From: Avena insularis
Lineage: Eukaryota; Streptophyta; Magnoliopsida; Poales; Poaceae
Direction: 5' to 3'
NCBI GenBank assembly: GCA_023614405.1
Contig: CM042689.1
Location: forward strand, 282,789,533-282,853,532
Length of the DNA: 64,000 nt
Shown here: positions 33,548 to 44,114 of the stretch, in pieces
Numbering within the stretch: the first letter of the stretch is position 1
Layout of the letters: each line of letters opens with the position of its first letter
Position numbers and translations under genes: made by a program
Notes under the pieces: model-generated
The model's database searches: none
Told to the model about the DNA's origin: nothing
Seen by the model: only the letters and a program-made list of their open reading frames with translations

Positions 33548-34320
33548 AGAAACGGTAGAGGGCCATGTTCATGTCCCTTGCGTCCCACTCGCCGGATACC
33601 TACTGCACCACCAGGTCCGAATCTCCGAAGCATAGTATTCTCTTAATGCCAATCTGCTTGGCCATCTTGAGCCCGTGGATGAGTGCGTCATACTCGGCGA
33701 CGTTGTTGGACGCCTTGAAGTGGATCTGGAGAACATACTCCAGCCGGTCGCCTTTGGGAGAGGTTATCACTATTCCGGCTCTAGGTCCTCCTTGCATCTT
33801 GGAGTCGTGGAAGTGTAGCTTCCAATACGTTGAGTCAGGGACCGGTGGCATGTACTGCGTCTCTGCCCAATCGACGATGAAGTCGGCCAGTGCCTGGAAT
33901 TTGATTGCTATTCTTGGATCGTACTGAATGTTGTATGCAGCAAGCTCTATGGCCCATTTTGCCACGCGTCCAGTGGCGTCCTTGTTGCCGATAATCTCCA
34001 CAAGCGGGGCCAATGCCACCACCCGGATGGAGTGTTCTTAGAAGTAGTGCTTGAGCTTCTTGGCTGCCATGTACACGCCATACACCAACTTCTGGTGGTG
34101 AGTTCTATTTGGAGAGCGATAGTACTTCGCTTAGGTAGTACACGAGATGTTGGACCGGCTGGGCCTTCCCCTCTTCTGGCCTTTCCACTACCAATACCAC
34201 GTTGACCACTCTATTTGTGGCAGCGATGTACATCAGCATTGGCTCCTTTGCGGATGGTGCCGCCAAAATAGGCGGTGAGGTGAGCATGCGCTTGAGGTCC
34301 CGGAAAGCTTCGTCATTGCC
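33548..34320 (-). pseudogene. Tat Gypsy RNase H plus archaeal-type RNase H
   Basis: The first RNase H is read at 34105-34287 (SPPILAAPSAKEPMLMYIAA, QPVQHLVYYLSEVL) and continues into 33930-34022 (NKDATGRVAKWAIELAAYNI). The second, archaeal-type RNase H follows at about 33600-33850: YWKLHFHDSKMQGGPRAGIV, SNNVAEYDALIHGLKMAKQI and LCFGDSDLVVQ. In the second domain the usual FDGS reads FHDS, displacing the first acidic residue, while the AEY Glu and DSD Asp remain. A second RNase H in this place defines Tat elements. Confidence 0.88.
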
Positions 34321-35200
34321 CGCATTTTAGCGAACTTGTCCGTCTTCTTCATGAGTTAGTACAAGGGGAGGGCCTTCTCACCTAGCCGACTGACGAACCG
34401 GCTGAGGGAAGCTAGGCACCCGGTGAACTTCTGCACGCCGTGCAGTCTTTGTGGTAGCTCCATGCGCTCGATGGCTCCAATCTTCTCCGGGTTCGCCTTG
34501 ATTCCTCTCTCGAAGACGAGAAAACCGAGGAGCTTGCCGGACACCAAGACGACTTCTCCGGTTCGATTTGATCTGAAATGGCGAAGGTTAACGCGTTTCC
34601 TTCAGTCCTCGGCAAAGGTGTGCCGCTTTGGTCTTGATGACGACGTCGTCGACGCAGAGGTGCACATTTTTACCAATCTGAGTCTGCAAGCACTTTTGCA
34701 CGCAATGTTGGGAAGTTGCTCCCGCATTCTTTAGACTGAAGGGCATGGTGGTGTAGCAGTAAGCCCCATACGGGGTTATGAATGATGTATTTATTTGATC
34801 GGTTACATTGAGCTTAATCTAGTGATAACCCGAGTAAGCGTCCAGAAAAGACAACAAATCACACCCAGCGGTGGAGTCAATGACTTGATCTATCCGTGGC
34901 AGAGCGAAGGGATCCTTGGGGCATGCCTTGTTGAGGCTGGTGTAGTCAACACACATGCGCCACGTCTTGTTCTTCTTGAGTACCAGCACCGGGTTGGCCA
35001 GCCATTCCGGGTGGAAAACTTCCATGATGAAGCCGGCTGAGAGCAGCCGTGTGATCTCCTCACCAATGGTTCTTTTTTCTTCTGTGAAGCGGCGTAAAGA
35101 TTGTTTGACCGGCTTTGCATCCGGTCGAACATGAGGAGATTGGTCGGCGAGTTCCCTCGGGACACCTGGCATGTCTATGGGGTACCATGCGAAAATGTCC
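34321..35200 (-). pseudogene. Tat Gypsy reverse transcriptase
   Basis: The N-terminal part is at 34819-35172: KPVKQSLRRFTEEKRTIGEE, WLANPVLVLKKNKTWRMCVD and SLNKACPKDPFALPRIDQVI, ending SGYH*, a nonsense change where family members have Gln. The catalytic box, read at about 34635-34665, is LCVDDVVIKT, so the usual Tyr of YVDD is Cys but both aspartates remain. The C-terminal part at 34356-34547 has LGFLVFERGIKANPEKIGAI and VQKFTGCLASLSRFVSRLGE. Several frameshifts. Confidence 0.9.
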
Positions 35201-36267
35201 CGATTCTCACGGAGGAAGTCGACGAGCGCGCTTTCCTATTTGCTTTTCAGGACATCTCTGACCAGGATGAACTTGCTTGGGTCCTCCTCGTTTAGCAGGA
35301 TCTTCCTTGTGCCCTGCGAGGGCTTGAACTGTGATTCTCCAACCGGCTTAGGCTCTCTAGACGGCATATCCTTCTGCAGAGCCGCCACGATCTGCATTAT
35401 GGCGCGCTTCTCCTCGGCGATGATCATCGCTTTGGCTAGCTTGGAGCCGTCTGTGGCGCACTCGATCGAACGCTTGTAGCAGCCATCTACAGTGATCACT
35501 CCCTTTGGGCCTGACAGCTTCATTTTGAGGTATGCGTAGTGCGGCACTCCAATGAACTTGGTGAGGGATGGGCGCCCTAGTATGGCGTGGTAGGCACTAG
35601 AGAGGTTCACCACCTCGAACCAGATCGGCTCGTGGCGAAAGTTGTTTTCGTTGTCGAAGATGACGTCCAGCCGGATCTTGCCGATTGGTGAGTGCGACGG
35701 GCCTGGCACTGCCCCGTGGAACGAAGTGCTTGAGGGATGCAACTGGGACTCGTTGATACCGAGCCGCTCGAGGCTGCTGCGGTACAGGAGGTTGATGCTG
35801 CTGCCTCCGTCGATGAGCACACGAGAGAAACGACACAAGTGTTTCTTGGAGATGATGATGGGGTCAAGGACCAATGCGTATCTGCTAGGGCTTGGTAGCA
35901 TAGTAGGCTGGTCTTCCTTGCTCCAGGTGATTGCCTGGTCCGACCAATGTAGGTATTGGGGGACGGGGGGATGATTGCGTTCACCTCTGCCTCGTGCCTC
36001 CGCTTGGCGTGCTTTGTCTCCGGCTCCGCAAGGAAGATGTGGTAGTTTCCCACTTGTCGCGGGTAGCCATCCTCGTCGTCCTCGCGGCGGTTGCACCGCT
36101 CCCTGTTGTCCGGTGGGCCTCCGGCTGGCGATGGAGGTGGTGGTGGTAGCCCATCGGCTTCAGCCCTCTTCTTCGTCCAGCTGCACTGGCGCGTTGTTTG
36201 GTTCGTAGTCTTGCTGCCGCCGCTGTGGAACTTGCACGACCCATCAAGCATGGAATCCATGGTGTAC
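35201..36267 (-). pseudogene. Tat Gypsy protease region
   Basis: The 286-residue open frame at 35236-36096 contains the aspartic protease core: LVLDPIIISKKHLCRFSRVL, then VLIDGGSSINLLYRSSLERL with the active-site DGGS used in this lineage, a flap-like stretch, and YHAILGRPSLTKFIGVPHYA. It would cleave Gag-Pol in the particle. A tail follows (KLSGPKGVITVDGCYKRSIE, EEKRAIMQIVAALQKD) that links to RT. This is one of the better preserved frames in the element, but the ATG is unlikely to be a real start. Confidence 0.88.
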
Positions 36268-37890
36268 TTAATCGAGGTGGCACATCATCCGGTTCTCGCC
36301 TCGCCACTGCTTGGCAGGGTCCTCATGTGTAGCAGCTACTTGCTTGGTGCCGTACCGGCTGTCTGGTTGGTCGTCCTTCCTCTTGCCATGGCGGTTGTCG
36401 TGGCCGTGCCGCCTGGGGTGATGGTCGCCCGGCTGGCGGCACTCCGCCTGCTCGTCCGCGACAAATTTGTCCTTGGTCATCCACAGCGATGGGCTTCTTC
36501 ATAGCCGCGTCGGCGTTGGCGTACTTGTCCGCGATGGCCATGACCTAGGCCATGGTTTGCGGGTCTGCCCGGCTGAGCTTATGCTTCAACATGGTGCCGT
36601 CTCGGCAACCATTGGTGAAGAAGTCAATTGCCTGGTGCTCGCGCACCCCTTCACACGAGTTGTGCATGCTGGTCCACCAGGTGAGGTAGGCGCGGTCAGA
36701 CTTGTCTTTGCCTTCCACGCAGAGGGCAAGCTCACGAGGTCGACCCGTACGCTTATATGTTCTGGTGTAGTTGCGAATGAAAGCTTCTTCGAAGTCCAGC
36801 GAGGCGTTGATGCTGTTGTCGGGGAGGCTGTTGAGCCATGTTCTTGCCGAATCGACGAGCATGAGGGGGACGTAGCGGACGGCTAGGCGGAGATTTCTGT
36901 TGGCGATTCACACTGTGGTAGTGTAATCCACTAACCAATCCTCGGGCTTGACCATGCCGTTATATTTTGGCGTGTCCCTTGGAAGCGAAAAACCCTTTGG
37001 AAACGGCTCGTTTTGGATGCACAGACCGAAACACTTCGGGCCAGCCGGACTTTCCTCCTCCAGCGTGCGCGACTGCACTAGGATATCGATGCGCTCACGC
37101 GCGTCAGTCGGTTCTCGGGGGCCGAGTCGGCCCTTCAAAAGCGACGGGGGTGGGTCCTTGTTTGCATCCGCCCCTTCATCCGGGGCGCGCGTCTTCTTTC
37201 CTTGGGAAGCTCCTGCTACCGGGGCACGTCTTCTTTCATCTCAGTTGTGGCGACCATGATTGCCGGACTCGCCACACGGGGAACTGTGTTGCCCAACTCC
37301 TCCTGGGGAGGACGCCTGCTGGTGCTTGCTTCCTCCGTGTGGCGTCTGGTCCGCGCCTTTCCGAACGACGATGTCTCGAGAGTTACCCATCTGGCTGGGA
37401 GTACCCTCGGCCTACTTCTTGTTAGCGGTGGCGATGAGGAGCTGGACGCGCTCCTGCTGACGACGAAGCTCCTCCCCCTCGAGGTGCTTCAGCTCCGGGC
37501 CCCCGCTTCGGCCGCTCTCATGTTCTTGGCGGGAGTGCTGTAGACGGGCTGCGCCACGCCTGCATGTGAATCGGTAGCGCGGTCCAGCTTCGATGCGAGG
37601 TATGCCCCCGGTGCTGGATCTTCCCGACGAAGTTGTGGGCAGTGTTGTACTCATGCACGGTGGCATTTAGTCGGCGCTAGTTAGCATCAATCTTGGTGGC
37701 TTCCTCCAGGAGCTTACGGCGTAACCGAAAGCTGAAACGCAAATGCGGGTCCTCTTCGACGATGACCGGAGCACGTAGGTGCTAGATGGAGGCAGTGAGC
37801 GGATCTTGCTCTTGCTCGAGCGCGGAGCTCTCTCCTCCCGCCCGGCGCTTCTGAGGTGGGCGGTGGTTTTCGCGGGCGTTTACCACCATG
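36268..37890 (-). pseudogene. Tat Gypsy gag
   Basis: Capsid core at 36545-36862: LVDSARTWLNSLPDNSINAS, LDFEEAFIRNYTRTYKRTGR and FFTNGCRDGTMLKHKLSRAD. It is preceded at 36908-37138 by FPKGFSLPRDTPKYNGMVKP and DWLVDYTTTV. It is followed after a stop by VMAIADKYANADAAMKKPIA (about 36470-36541). N-terminal remnants (KLLEEATKID, then NATVHEYNTAHN) reach about 37890, but the start cannot be fixed. The core lies in at least three frames. Confidence 0.85.
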
Positions 37891-38182
37891 ACTTCGACGC
37901 AACCGCTCGCCGCGGCCGGGCCGTTGGCAAGGCGGCTGAGAGGCACGTCGAGGATGGAGGTGACCACGTTGGGGAAGATCTCAGCGACGGTGGCGACATA
38001 GACGTGGATGTCCCCGAAGTGCATGATGGAGCCGTTGGCGGGGAAGGTGTTCCCGACGAAGCACGTGACATTTTCGATAACGCAGTCGAAAGCGCCGAAC
38101 GTGAGAACGAGGCCGGAGCCATGCGTTCTCCGACGACGAGCGGAAGTCCCATGCGTAAGATGATCCCAGCCGAAGCGATGTG
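37891..38182 (-). other. Leader of the Tat Gypsy element
   Basis: Between primer site and the first gag-like residues. Open frames on both strands (for example 37779-38243 plus, 37782-38303 minus) cross the primer site or LTR and are not supported as genes. Confidence 0.5.
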
Positions 38183-38199
38183 CCCCACGGTGGGCGCCA
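38183..38199 (-). other. Primer binding site of the Tat Gypsy element
   Basis: Minus-strand TGGCGCCCACCGTGGGG two bases from the LTR, the primer site widely seen in grass Tat/RIRE2-like Gypsy elements. Confidence 0.88.
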
Positions 38200-38201
38200 A
38201 C

Positions 38202-39061
38202 TGTCATGGTGTGGAACACGACAGTGCCATCGGGTATGGTTAAAGAGGGACACTCGGATGCAATCGGTGGCTCACGCAACGGGTTGGGCACAGTAAACTG
38301 CAAACACAGCGACGTACCCAGGTTCGCGGCCCACTCATCGAGGTAACACCCCTACTCCTGCAAGATGACTATACGAAGGGGCGAATGCCCAATACAAGTG
38401 CTCTTGGAGCTGTTTCCTTAGCGACTATCGAGAGCTAGAGGAAGATGAAAACTAGAGGCTAACACTTCTATCCTTCTATCATTGCATTTATAGAACCCTA
38501 GCTCTGCCCTCCCTTATATGCTGGTCTGGGAGGCAGATTACAATTTGGGCTCTAGGTTTTACTGTTTGGATACGGGTTTACAGGACAAGGCCAGCTGCTG
38601 GGCCCAGTCGGTGGGCTAGGACCCAGTCCGCCCATCTTTTAGCATCACCCTCTTCTTTAACGGTCACCCGGGATTCCTTTGGGGCGTCACCCTTGCTTTA
38701 ACGGTCACCCGTACTGCTTTTACCAGTCATCCAACCACTTTGCTTTATCCTCGCCGGGTAGCGCTAGTCGGGATGGCACGCCAGCCTGCCCGATGACGTA
38801 GGAGGGCCAGAGGCATACCCCACAAGGAGCGTCAGCCCTTCCGTGCTCTCCATCAAATCCGAGGTGTGCCGGGTGGAAGTGGCCACCTAGCCGGTTCTTT
38901 TGGCTACCGGCTAGACGAACCAGCCGGGAAAGTTTTAAGCCCAGCCAGGTGGTATTAGCGAACCAGCTGTAGTTGTCCTTCTTGAGGGCCAGGCGACATG
39001 TTCCTTCTGGAGCCGCATACTTGTGCCTTGCTTTCCCTACCCGGGGGTTATCCCCCCGACA
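38202..39061 (-). repeat. 5' LTR of the Tat Gypsy element
   Basis: 860 bp. The minus-strand start is TGTCGGGGGGATAACCCCCG and the end is ATGACA. It carries a TATA-like CATATAAGGG at 38511-38520 (minus). The 38720-39124 frame runs across the LTR edge and is not a gene. Confidence 0.88.
38511..38520 (-). promoter_or_regulatory. TATA-like box in the Tat Gypsy LTR
   Basis: Minus-strand CATATAAGGG in the middle of the LTR, in the direction of gag. Assigned by position and sequence only. Confidence 0.45.
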
Positions 39062-39872
39062 GTTGTGGGAAAGCTCCTGTACCATGTGCAAGGGGTACCC
39101 CGTTGGCGGTTCTCTGTGATACACATGTATTTAATATGACAAGAACTTACAGGTGACCAAAGTTGAGTAGCATGAGGTGCGACCCTCGTATTTAAGGGAC
39201 ATGACATTGCCAAGTTATACTTTGTCAAGCATATACTCCATAGTTTGTTCACTTTAACCTTAACCACTTCAAGATGCTTATGATAGGGGCAATGAGGGCT
39301 AAAAGCTAACAAGTACCATAATTTTTGGGAGCTCTTTTTGAAACTTGAAATCCCTGCTTACCTTTATGAAGGGCCTTTATCCCACTATTATATTGAGTCT
39401 CCACCTTCTACCTTTAGGCACCAGTTAAGAGAGCATAGTTGCCATTCTTAGTCTATGTGCAGTGTCCCAAAACTTATTGATTGATGCATTTTGTTGATAA
39501 TGCTTGTTCTTGTGCTATTTGTATCTAGTCACTCTTATGAACTTTGAAGGTGTCCTATGCATCTATTTTCTACTCCATGAGGGACAAGCTGGATGCCACT
39601 ATGCTATGTTTTCTGTATGTGAAACAAACAAATGTTCTTCAATGCATGTTATTCATGATCTTTGTTTGTAGCCTTTCATGTTGCATGCATAGTTACTTTG
39701 TCTTATTGTTAGAACTCCATCTTTCATGCACATGTTTAGAGTTCTTTGATCCTAGGTTTCAATGCTTGCAAATGGTTTGATCTTAGTTTTGATGGTGCAT
39801 GTCACCTCAAAAAAATATTCTTTTTATCACTTACCTACTCGAGGACGAGCATGAGTTAAGCTTGGGGATGCT
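39062..39872 (+). mobile_element. 3' internal region of an Athila-type Gypsy element
   Basis: Non-coding, ending in 'ctcgaggacgagcatgag' and the polypurine-like AAGCTTGGGGATG (39859-39871). That is the typical sequence directly before the 3' LTR of Fatima/Sabrina-like elements. The rest of this element should lie to the left of the Tat insertion but is not found there. No env or gag-pol remnant is readable; the 39544-39780 frame shows no homology I know. Confidence 0.7.
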
Positions 39873-40783
39873 TGGTACGTCGGAAACGTATCTATAATTT
39901 TTGTTGTTCCATGCTTGTTTAGTATCTACTTTGCTTTATCCACACTTTGAGGTGCTTTTCATATGTTTTCTGGTACTAACCTATTAACAAGATGCCACAG
40001 TGCCAGTTGCCTGTTTTCTTCTGTTTTTGGTTCCAGAAAGGCAGAAAATCAATATTCATGGAATTGGACGGGACAAAAGCCAAATTCAATACTTTGTCGT
40101 GGGGAACACGAAGCCGGAGTACGAGACGGAGGAGACCCACCAGGGGGCCACACGTCCAGGCTGTGGTGGGCCCACCCCGCTACTGGGGTGCAAATACCGT
40201 AGCCTTCCAGCATCGCCTCTTCGCCTATAAGAAGCCCCCGATGCCTAAACCCTAAATACCCGATCAATATTCCATGAAACCGTCTATAGCCGCCGCCACC
40301 ATTGTCCCTAGATCAGGGGGATCTGAAGCTCTTCCCGGCACCCTGCCAGAGGGGAGATCATCCCGGAGGCATTCTTCATCATGCCAGCCTCCAGTATGAA
40401 GCGTGAGTAGTTCCACCTTGGACTACGGGTCCATGTAGTAGCTAGATGGTTGTATCTCCTCCATATGCTTTCATGTCTAGATCTTGTGAGCTCCGTTCAT
40501 GATCAAGATCTCATCTATTTGTAATCATGCATATTGTGTTTGCGGGGATCCAATGGATATTGAGATTACTATGTGAGATTGATTAATGGTTTTGTCTTAA
40601 TGATTCTATCATGTCTGTGTTGTTTGTGATCTTGCATGCTCTCCGTTGTTAGTAGCTATCTTGGACAAGTAGTTGCTAGTGACTCCAAGAGGGGGTATTT
40701 ATGCTCGATAGTTGGTTCATGCTCTACGGTTGTAGATGTGCTGTTGCCACTAGGGAGAAAAGAACGGTGTCTTGTTCATGGAA
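39873..40783 (+). repeat. Athila-type Gypsy LTR, part 1
   Basis: Starts TGGTACGTCGGAAACGTATC after the polypurine tract, a variant of the 'TGATACGTCTCC' start of Fatima/Sabrina-like LTRs. It holds CTATAAGA (40225) as likely TATA box and 'aaaccctaaata'. It breaks at TGGAA (40779-40783), where the long-LTR element inserted, and resumes at 55211. Confidence 0.8.
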
Positions 40784-43700
40784 TGTGACACCCCCGGGAT
40801 CAGGGCTAAACAAATCCCAGACCTCTGTCTAACATAAGCTTAACCTTGAGCTCGAGAATGTTCAGTGAAGAATCAGTAACACAACAGTGACCCTACGACA
40901 CAAAAATTTATTACAGCAAGCTCATAACTGAGCAAAGAACCAAATTATTACAAGCAGAGGTCACTGACCACAAACATCAAACAACGGAAGGCAAATTATG
41001 CTATTAAGTATAGCAAACTTAACAAATGGCCTAAGAGGCCTGAAGCATAACGATGACGTCCCAGCCCATAGATTCCAGGCTGCCGGCCGGGAACCCCAAG
41101 CTACTCGTCGGTGTCGATTTAGTACCAAACTGATCTTCAGGGAACACTTACTCTGCCAAAAGTATCAACAAAGCAAGGGTGAGTACAAGGTGTACTCCGC
41201 AAGATTCATGGCTGGTGGAGTTGTTTTGCATAAAGCCATCTTTGTTTATAAAACAAGGGAGAGAGAAGAAGCTCGTCTAATCAGAGTATTTTAAAAGGGT
41301 ATAAGAGAGCGAAATCTCCGAAATATTGATCATCATCTTTTGATATCCACCGAATCATCATCATCTGAACCCTATCTAGGATCGCCCCCTCGTACCCATG
41401 AGGAAGCATCCTTAAGCACACGTTGATCTGCCAAGTTTTACGATTAGGTTATAGTTCTGTATGATCTTGAGTCCGGTCGCCAAGTCGTTCATAACCGTGA
41501 ACACGGCTTTTCGAAAATATTATTACCCTGTAGGGGTGTACAACTTTACCCACACGTACTAACCTTCTCTTAATGCCACAATGATTAGCCCTCTTTCTTG
41601 GAAGGCCGGCTGAGGGTGGTTACACACGAACTTTACCTTGCTTTCGCCGAGACCATGAGTCACACAATAAGTATGGTTCCGCCGTAACAGGTCAAATCCC
41701 AAAGCCGGTACTTAAAGATGTGAGGCGAGGTTGGTTTACCAGGGGAGCCATCAACCCCAAGCAACCGCGGCCACGCTTACCTACCTGTTATGAATGCACC
41801 AACTTCACCCGACAAATCTTTCAAAAGGTTTTTCTATGCATATGTCAAATGGAACGCCCGAACTATGTGACTCATGGAATCTACTAGGCAAGTTAGTTGC
41901 TCGTGAGGTTGTCCAGTCCCCGTGTGGTTGCACACTCGTCTTGGTTCCAAAGGCAAGAACTCAGGTCCTAATGGTGGCAAGCATGGGACTAGAAAAACCA
42001 CATCCCACCGTGGCCTCCCATACAAGCCTTAGCATGTTTAATCTCATATCACTGATCTCATCTCATCACGTTCTCTTGTCATACTAGATTCTCTGCATCT
42101 GATACATCATCTGGATGGACCAGAACTGACAGCTATGCATGGCTAAGCAGACACATATATAAGCCCTAGCAGTGCACACAAGCCAAACCTAGTTATGCTA
42201 GGAGCAGTGGATCAGGTAATATAAGCTTAAAGGGAGTATGCAATAGATAAGATACTCTATCTATCGATAAAAGACCACCGTAGAATCGTATGCATCATGG
42301 CAGGAATTGAAATGCTTTGGAAAACATCGGATTATATCATGGTGGGGCTATGCTTGCCTTTGCCTGTTGATAGCAGATAAGCAGATCCTCGGAAGCCTTG
42401 AACTTGACTTGGTTATAGTTGCTCAAGTATTGTTCTTCGATATTCGACGGTGTTGATCTCGGTCTTCGATCTCGATCTCGATCTCGTATTCTACCGGGAA
42501 GAACCAACCACCGGAAAGAGAGAGGAATAATCAACACATGGCATCGATGCAATGATCAAGCAATGCTGAGGATATGACAAGTTAAATCATATTGAAAAGT
42601 AACCCAAAAAGCATGCTCGACAAATTAAACGGGGTTCTGAGGGGTACAAACCCTAACTCGAGAAAACTCCGGGTGCATATGAGAGGGGTGGGTTTGTGGT
42701 TCTAATTAAACTTGTCACTTAAGTTTTTGAACAATGCATGATTATAGCTTAAAGAGATAGCTCTCATTTTTCTGAACATTTTGATATATTATTTGTATTT
42801 TTCTGACTTATAAATTAAAAGTTATTGAATTTATAAGATTTATTCAATTTTTAGAAATTATTAAACCATTTTAAATGACTTACTGCATCAGAACAGAGGC
42901 ATGATGACGTCACTGGAGGGTTGGGGTGTTTCCTACCAAGGCAGAGGCTACCCTTAGTCAATGACGACTAGGCCCCACGGGTTACTTATTATTTCCAGAA
43001 AAGAATAAATAAAATAAAAGGGGATTATTGCCTCATGCTGATATCATCATGACATCAACAATGAAGAAGCTCTCGGGTTGGGCTCGAATCCGTCGATTCG
43101 CTGCGCGCGCGGGCTTGTGGGTAGGCTAGATAGGAAGAGGATATCGAGGCGGACCCAGTGGTGGCAGCGCCGCCCACTTGTTGTCATCGGAGCAGCGGCG
43201 GCGAGCGTCAGAGCTTGCGGGTGGATGGTGCGGCGGTGAATCAGAGAGAGTGGGAAGGATTAGAGGGGTCCGGGAGGCGCAGGAGCTCACCACGAGCGCG
43301 AGAGGAAGGTCGGCAGGGCATGGCGTGGCCGGAAACGACGGTGATTGGCGACGACGGTGGCGACCGGAGTTGGGTACGGTTGGTCGATTGCGGCGATTGG
43401 AGGCCTGCGGGCTCGATTCCTTCCAGGAGGATGACGAGGGGAGCACGCTTCTTCTCCAAGGCATCTCAGTGTCGCTTGGGGTGGCCAGGAACATCGACGA
43501 CAACGACGCCTGCGACAGTTACGGTTTAGCCAGAGAGGAAACACGCCAGAGAGAGGGCTCGGGGGATACTGAGAGGATCGGGGAGAGGAAGGGCATGCTT
43601 GAGTCCTTATCCTCGGAAGCGGTGATGATGACGGCATGTAGCAGCCAGTAAGAGCGCCATAGAGCTGTTTGCGGGAGGAAGATGGCGAGAAGGCCAAGCT

Positions 43701-44114
43701 GTCTTGGGCTGCATTAATGTCTGCGCAGTCTGCTGCACAAGGCAGAAAGAGAAGGGAGAGGGAGAGGCAGTGGGCGGCCGGGATCTCGGATCTTTATTTT
43801 TAGCAAAACTCTTTTTCTTTTCTGTTTTGAGTTTTTCTATTTGTATTTGAATTTCCAAAATGTTTTGAATCATTCAAAAATTACCAGAGGGTTTGTAAAA
43901 CATTTAAAATACTGTGGAGCCCTATTAGTCCATTTGGGCTTCAATAAATTTGGTAGTTTTCAAAATCAAAACCATTTGAATTGATTTCAAATAGAGAGGA
44001 AAGGATTAGGGTTTAGGGTTTGCATTATTTTCTTTAGTGCACAATTTAAGATATGATGATCATGATGCACAAAACAAACCCTAATTATAAATTAACTAAA
44101 ACTGGGGTGTTAGA
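40784..44114 (-). repeat. 3' LTR of the long-LTR element
   Basis: 3331 bp. It is collinear with 47565-48835 plus 53076-55205. It contains a GC-rich block (43080-43800) whose overlapping open frames (43126-43503, 43178-43651, 43287-43697) recur in the other LTR with frame differences, so they are not conserved proteins. It ends GTTAGA where GTTACA is expected (terminal CA to GA). A GATCTC-rich short repeat lies at 42451-42486. Confidence 0.88.

Larger units (their letters stand above)
27403..39061 (-). mobile_element. Tat-lineage Gypsy retrotransposon, 3'-truncated
   Basis: In minus orientation it runs 5' LTR (39061-38202), primer site, gag, protease, RT, RNase H, archaeal-type RNase H, integrase, a 95-bp repeat zone, and a convergent antisense ORF1 on the plus strand. 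A second RNase H after the first is the hallmark of the Tat lineage, and an antisense extra ORF on the 3' side is known from Tat elements such as Grande. The right side is followed by GTTGT (39062-39066), the presumed target duplication, in an Athila-type element. The 3' LTR and polypurine tract are missing: the element ends where the inverted repeat begins. Coding regions have many stops and frameshifts. Confidence 0.9.

Noticed and set aside
35607..38253. Plus-strand and second minus-strand open frames over the Gypsy gag-protease region
   Set aside because: They are shadows of the GC-rich gag-pol reading frames and show no domain of their own.
39544..39780. Possible envelope-like gene in the Athila-type 3' region
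   Set aside because: Athila elements can carry env-like genes here, but this 78-codon frame has no transmembrane layout or motif that supports it.
43126..43697. Possible gene in the GC-rich LTR block of the long-LTR element (copy at 54152-54898)
   Set aside because: The two LTR copies differ by frameshifts, and frames are open on both strands, which reflects base composition. It is LTR sequence.
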